Below are positions 38,884 through 40,733 of a stretch of DNA of 40,733 nt, piece by piece. Positions within the stretch are counted from its first letter, which is position 1, and each line of letters opens with the position of its first letter. Below the pieces are notes generated by a model. The model searched no databases. It saw only the letters and a program-made list of their open reading frames with translations, and was not told the origin of the DNA. The translations under genes were made by a program, and so were the position numbers. The stretch is from a virus: IMG/VR virus record IMGVR_UViG_3300047546_003137, positions 1 through 40,733 of that record; one strand, written 5' to 3'.

Positions 38884-40733
38884 ATGGCCGTTTTAGGAAG
38901 ACTGCTTGTCGGCTCACAGCAACGTATTGATTTGCCAGATTTTTTATCGTTGCAGTCTTACGTGGCATCTGATTTTAAATATCTAATTAAAAGCTTTATA
39001 GGCGATAGGGCTTTAATTTTAAAAGGCTTTGAAATAATTGACGCACCGCAGTCAATACAAAGCAACACAATTTCAATTAAAGTAGCAGATTCAGTAGTCT
39101 ACTATCCTTCTTCCTCGGCCGGTAGTTTCTTTTATGGTTTGCCAGAAGGGCAGGCTCTTTCGGCACCGCTAAGCCCCACACTAAAAGAAAATGCTACAAA
39201 TTATGTTTATGTTACGCTTACAACATCGGGACAGGGTCAAGATACACGCGCTTTTTGGGATGTTGACCTAAATGGTGGCGAAGGCGGAGAGTTTAATCAA
39301 GATATTAATACCGAGGGCGTTCTGGTTGCACAGGCCGGTGTCTCGACGTCAGGATTTCCTGACGGAACTGTTCCTATAGCCATCGTAGACATGGGTGTTG
39401 CGGCTATTAATAAAATCACCGATGCCCGAAATCTAATGTTTAGATTGGGCAGCGGGGGCGTGTCGCCAAATTCTAACGCAACTTTTCAATTTCCTCCGCT
39501 TCCAAGCGCTGAATACGCCAGAAATGAACCACCATCTACAATTCAATCAGCTGCCTCAGATAATCCGTTTTTTGGTGGAGATAAAAACATCCAATCGTTA
39601 AAAGATTGGATGGATGCTGTAATGACCAAGCTGTTAGAGCTTTCCGGTACTACATACTGGTACGAGACAACTCAAGCTCTTAACTTAGTAAATATATTCG
39701 ACGACGCACTAGGTTCAAGTGTTAAATCTAAAGGTCGCTGGAATCATGACGAATCGCAGCCAGGAATTATAACTTGGTCTGAAGACATCGTCTATAGAAA
39801 AATGAACGATAGACGGGATATTTTAATTAAGGCGAATCCAAACGACGGTGTTCAGTTGCAAAACGAACAGGTAATGTGGATTCAGCTAGAAAGAAATCAA
39901 CCTGTCAACCCGTTAGATACGCCATTAAAATTTTTACAAAATACAGCATATATTGACGCAGATCAAGCAGGCAGTTTTTCTAACATTAATATTGGCGACT
40001 GGATTAAGCGCCGCGGGGATAATGAAAACTTATATGTTCGTGTTAAAGGGTTTTTGGATTCAGATGGTCTAATTGCGACGCCCTCAACTGCTACTCGAGC
40101 AGTTTTAGAAAACGCATACCAGGGCGCAGAAGCAACCGAAAGTGCTGTTTACACAAAAGGTGTTTACAGTAATGCTGATATAAAGGTTAATAATAGAAAC
40201 GATGTAGCAGCATACGCCTCAGGGGGCGATTTTTATTGGCTTGCTAACCGTTCTGACACGGTTATGAGCATACAAAGTATTTCTCATCAGCTGGTTGCCG
40301 GTGTTCAGGTTGTAGAAGCGGATGGAAAAAAAGCAAAACTAAGATTTACATCTTCTCATGGCCTCGTTGACGGCGACAGGATTGTCGTCGCAGATGCACC
40401 CGCATACAACGGAACTTATCAGATTGATAAAATTAGCGATACAGAAATCAGCATTGAAACAACGGGAACTGGAAGTGCGACTGCCGTAGTTTCTTGGGCA
40501 ATAGTTACTACAAAAAGCACCGAAATAGGTATAGCTGGTTCACCAGATCAACTAGAGATTGAATCTGCAAACCATGGTTTTTCTAGCAATCAAACGATTT
40601 CTATATCGGGTACGGGTGTTTCTGCTTACGATACCTACGATGGCGGTGGCGGTGGCGCTGGAAAATACTTAATAAATACAAGAACAAACACTCAATTTCA
40701 AATACCTTTTTACAACAGCACTGCAGTAAACGC
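38884..40733 (+). CDS. Tail fiber/baseplate protein, partial, at least 616 aa
   Basis: ATG at 38884 with AGAGGG upstream; the frame is open to the window edge. The N-terminus (MAVLGRLLVGSQQRIDLPDF) is followed by a DTRAFWDVDLNGGEGGEFNQ segment and a virion-type IKVADSVVYYPSSSAG stretch, of the kind found in proteins that attach fibers to the baseplate. The C-terminal visible part has two HGL-type beta modules (SSHGLVDGDRIVVADAPAYN and SANHGFSSNQTISISGTG) resembling one in the previous gene. It may be a fiber or a distal baseplate protein. Confidence 0.75.
   Translation, partial: MAVLGRLLVGSQQRIDLPDFLSLQSYVASDFKYLIKSFIGDRALILKGFEIIDAPQSIQSNTISIKVADSVVYYPSSSAGSFFYGLPEGQALSAPLSPTLKENATNYVYVTLTTSGQGQDTRAFWDVDLNGGEGGEFNQDINTEGVLVAQAGVSTSGFPDGTVPIAIVDMGVAAINKITDARNLMFRLGSGGVSPNSNATFQFPPLPSAEYARNEPPSTIQSAASDNPFFGGDKNIQSLKDWMDAVMTKLLELSGTTYWYETTQALNLVNIFDDALGSSVKSKGRWNHDESQPGIITWSEDIVYRKMNDRRDILIKANPNDGVQLQNEQVMWIQLERNQPVNPLDTPLKFLQNTAYIDADQAGSFSNINIGDWIKRRGDNENLYVRVKGFLDSDGLIATPSTATRAVLENAYQGAEATESAVYTKGVYSNADIKVNNRNDVAAYASGGDFYWLANRSDTVMSIQSISHQLVAGVQVVEADGKKAKLRFTSSHGLVDGDRIVVADAPAYNGTYQIDKISDTEISIETTGTGSATAVVSWAIVTTKSTEIGIAGSPDQLEIESANHGFSSNQTISISGTGVSAYDTYDGGGGGAGKYLINTRTNTQFQIPFYNSTAVN

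Noticed and set aside
1-40733. tRNA genes, rRNA, CRISPR arrays, insertion sequences, integrase
   Set aside because: No cloverleaf, repeat-spacer array, transposase or integrase motif was noticed on reading; a tRNAscan and IS search would be needed to exclude them.

Overview
The window is a piece of a large contractile-tailed (myovirus-type) dsDNA phage genome. A long plus-strand run carries sheath, tube paralogs, frameshifted tail chaperone, tape measure, hub, spike, gp25-like, J-like and wedge/fiber genes in the usual myovirus order. The left part is a dense minus-strand block of very small genes typical of an early or accessory region. The host cannot be named. Strong GGAGG-type ribosome binding sites, a GH24 endolysin and a lipobox lipoprotein fit a bacterial, probably Gram-negative (diderm) host.

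Layout. (1) 1-1553, minus: overlapping tiny genes, including a tandem set of three to five diverged copies of one ~35-60 aa protein. (2) 1603-7567, minus: about 20 small genes, mostly acidic and of unknown function, arranged as cassettes. Seven sites share a precise signature, CCGAA followed at a fixed 17-nt offset by TATAAW, which I read as a phage-specific promoter. Short hairpins, many with a TCCG/CGGA tetraloop, follow the genes. Two related proteins (172 and 170 aa) with an NGGxKYExKNPGSR core, and a possible third relative (124 aa), lie here. (3) 7568-7895: no gene, but it holds an almost pure A/T tract of about 130 bp. (4) 7896-9753, minus: a lysis-associated operon with an 87-aa Cys protein, a 51-aa membrane-like peptide, a GH24 endolysin, an HNH endonuclease and two small ORFs. 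(5) 9754-9797: divergent promoter region. (6) 9798-40733, plus: virion genes. Head-neck candidates (one with a Nudix domain) are followed by the tail sheath, a terminator-like hairpin that contains the ribosome binding site of an ADP-ribosyltransferase-like gene, four tandem tail-tube paralogs, the tail assembly chaperone with a -1 frameshift site and stem-loop, the tape measure, hub, spike, a LysM/gp25 fusion, a 2563-aa J-like protein with a very large repeat-bearing insertion, a wedge-like protein, and a fiber/baseplate protein that runs off the right edge.

How it works together: the minus-strand block probably makes small host-directed or regulatory proteins from many short transcripts, while the plus strand makes the tail. 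Most interesting are the CCGAA-17-TATAAW promoter family with hairpin punctuation, the tiny-paralog array, the RBS-sequestering terminator ahead of the ART-like gene, the four tube paralogs, and the modular insertion in the J-like protein. Assignments come from reading motifs by eye; no database search was run.
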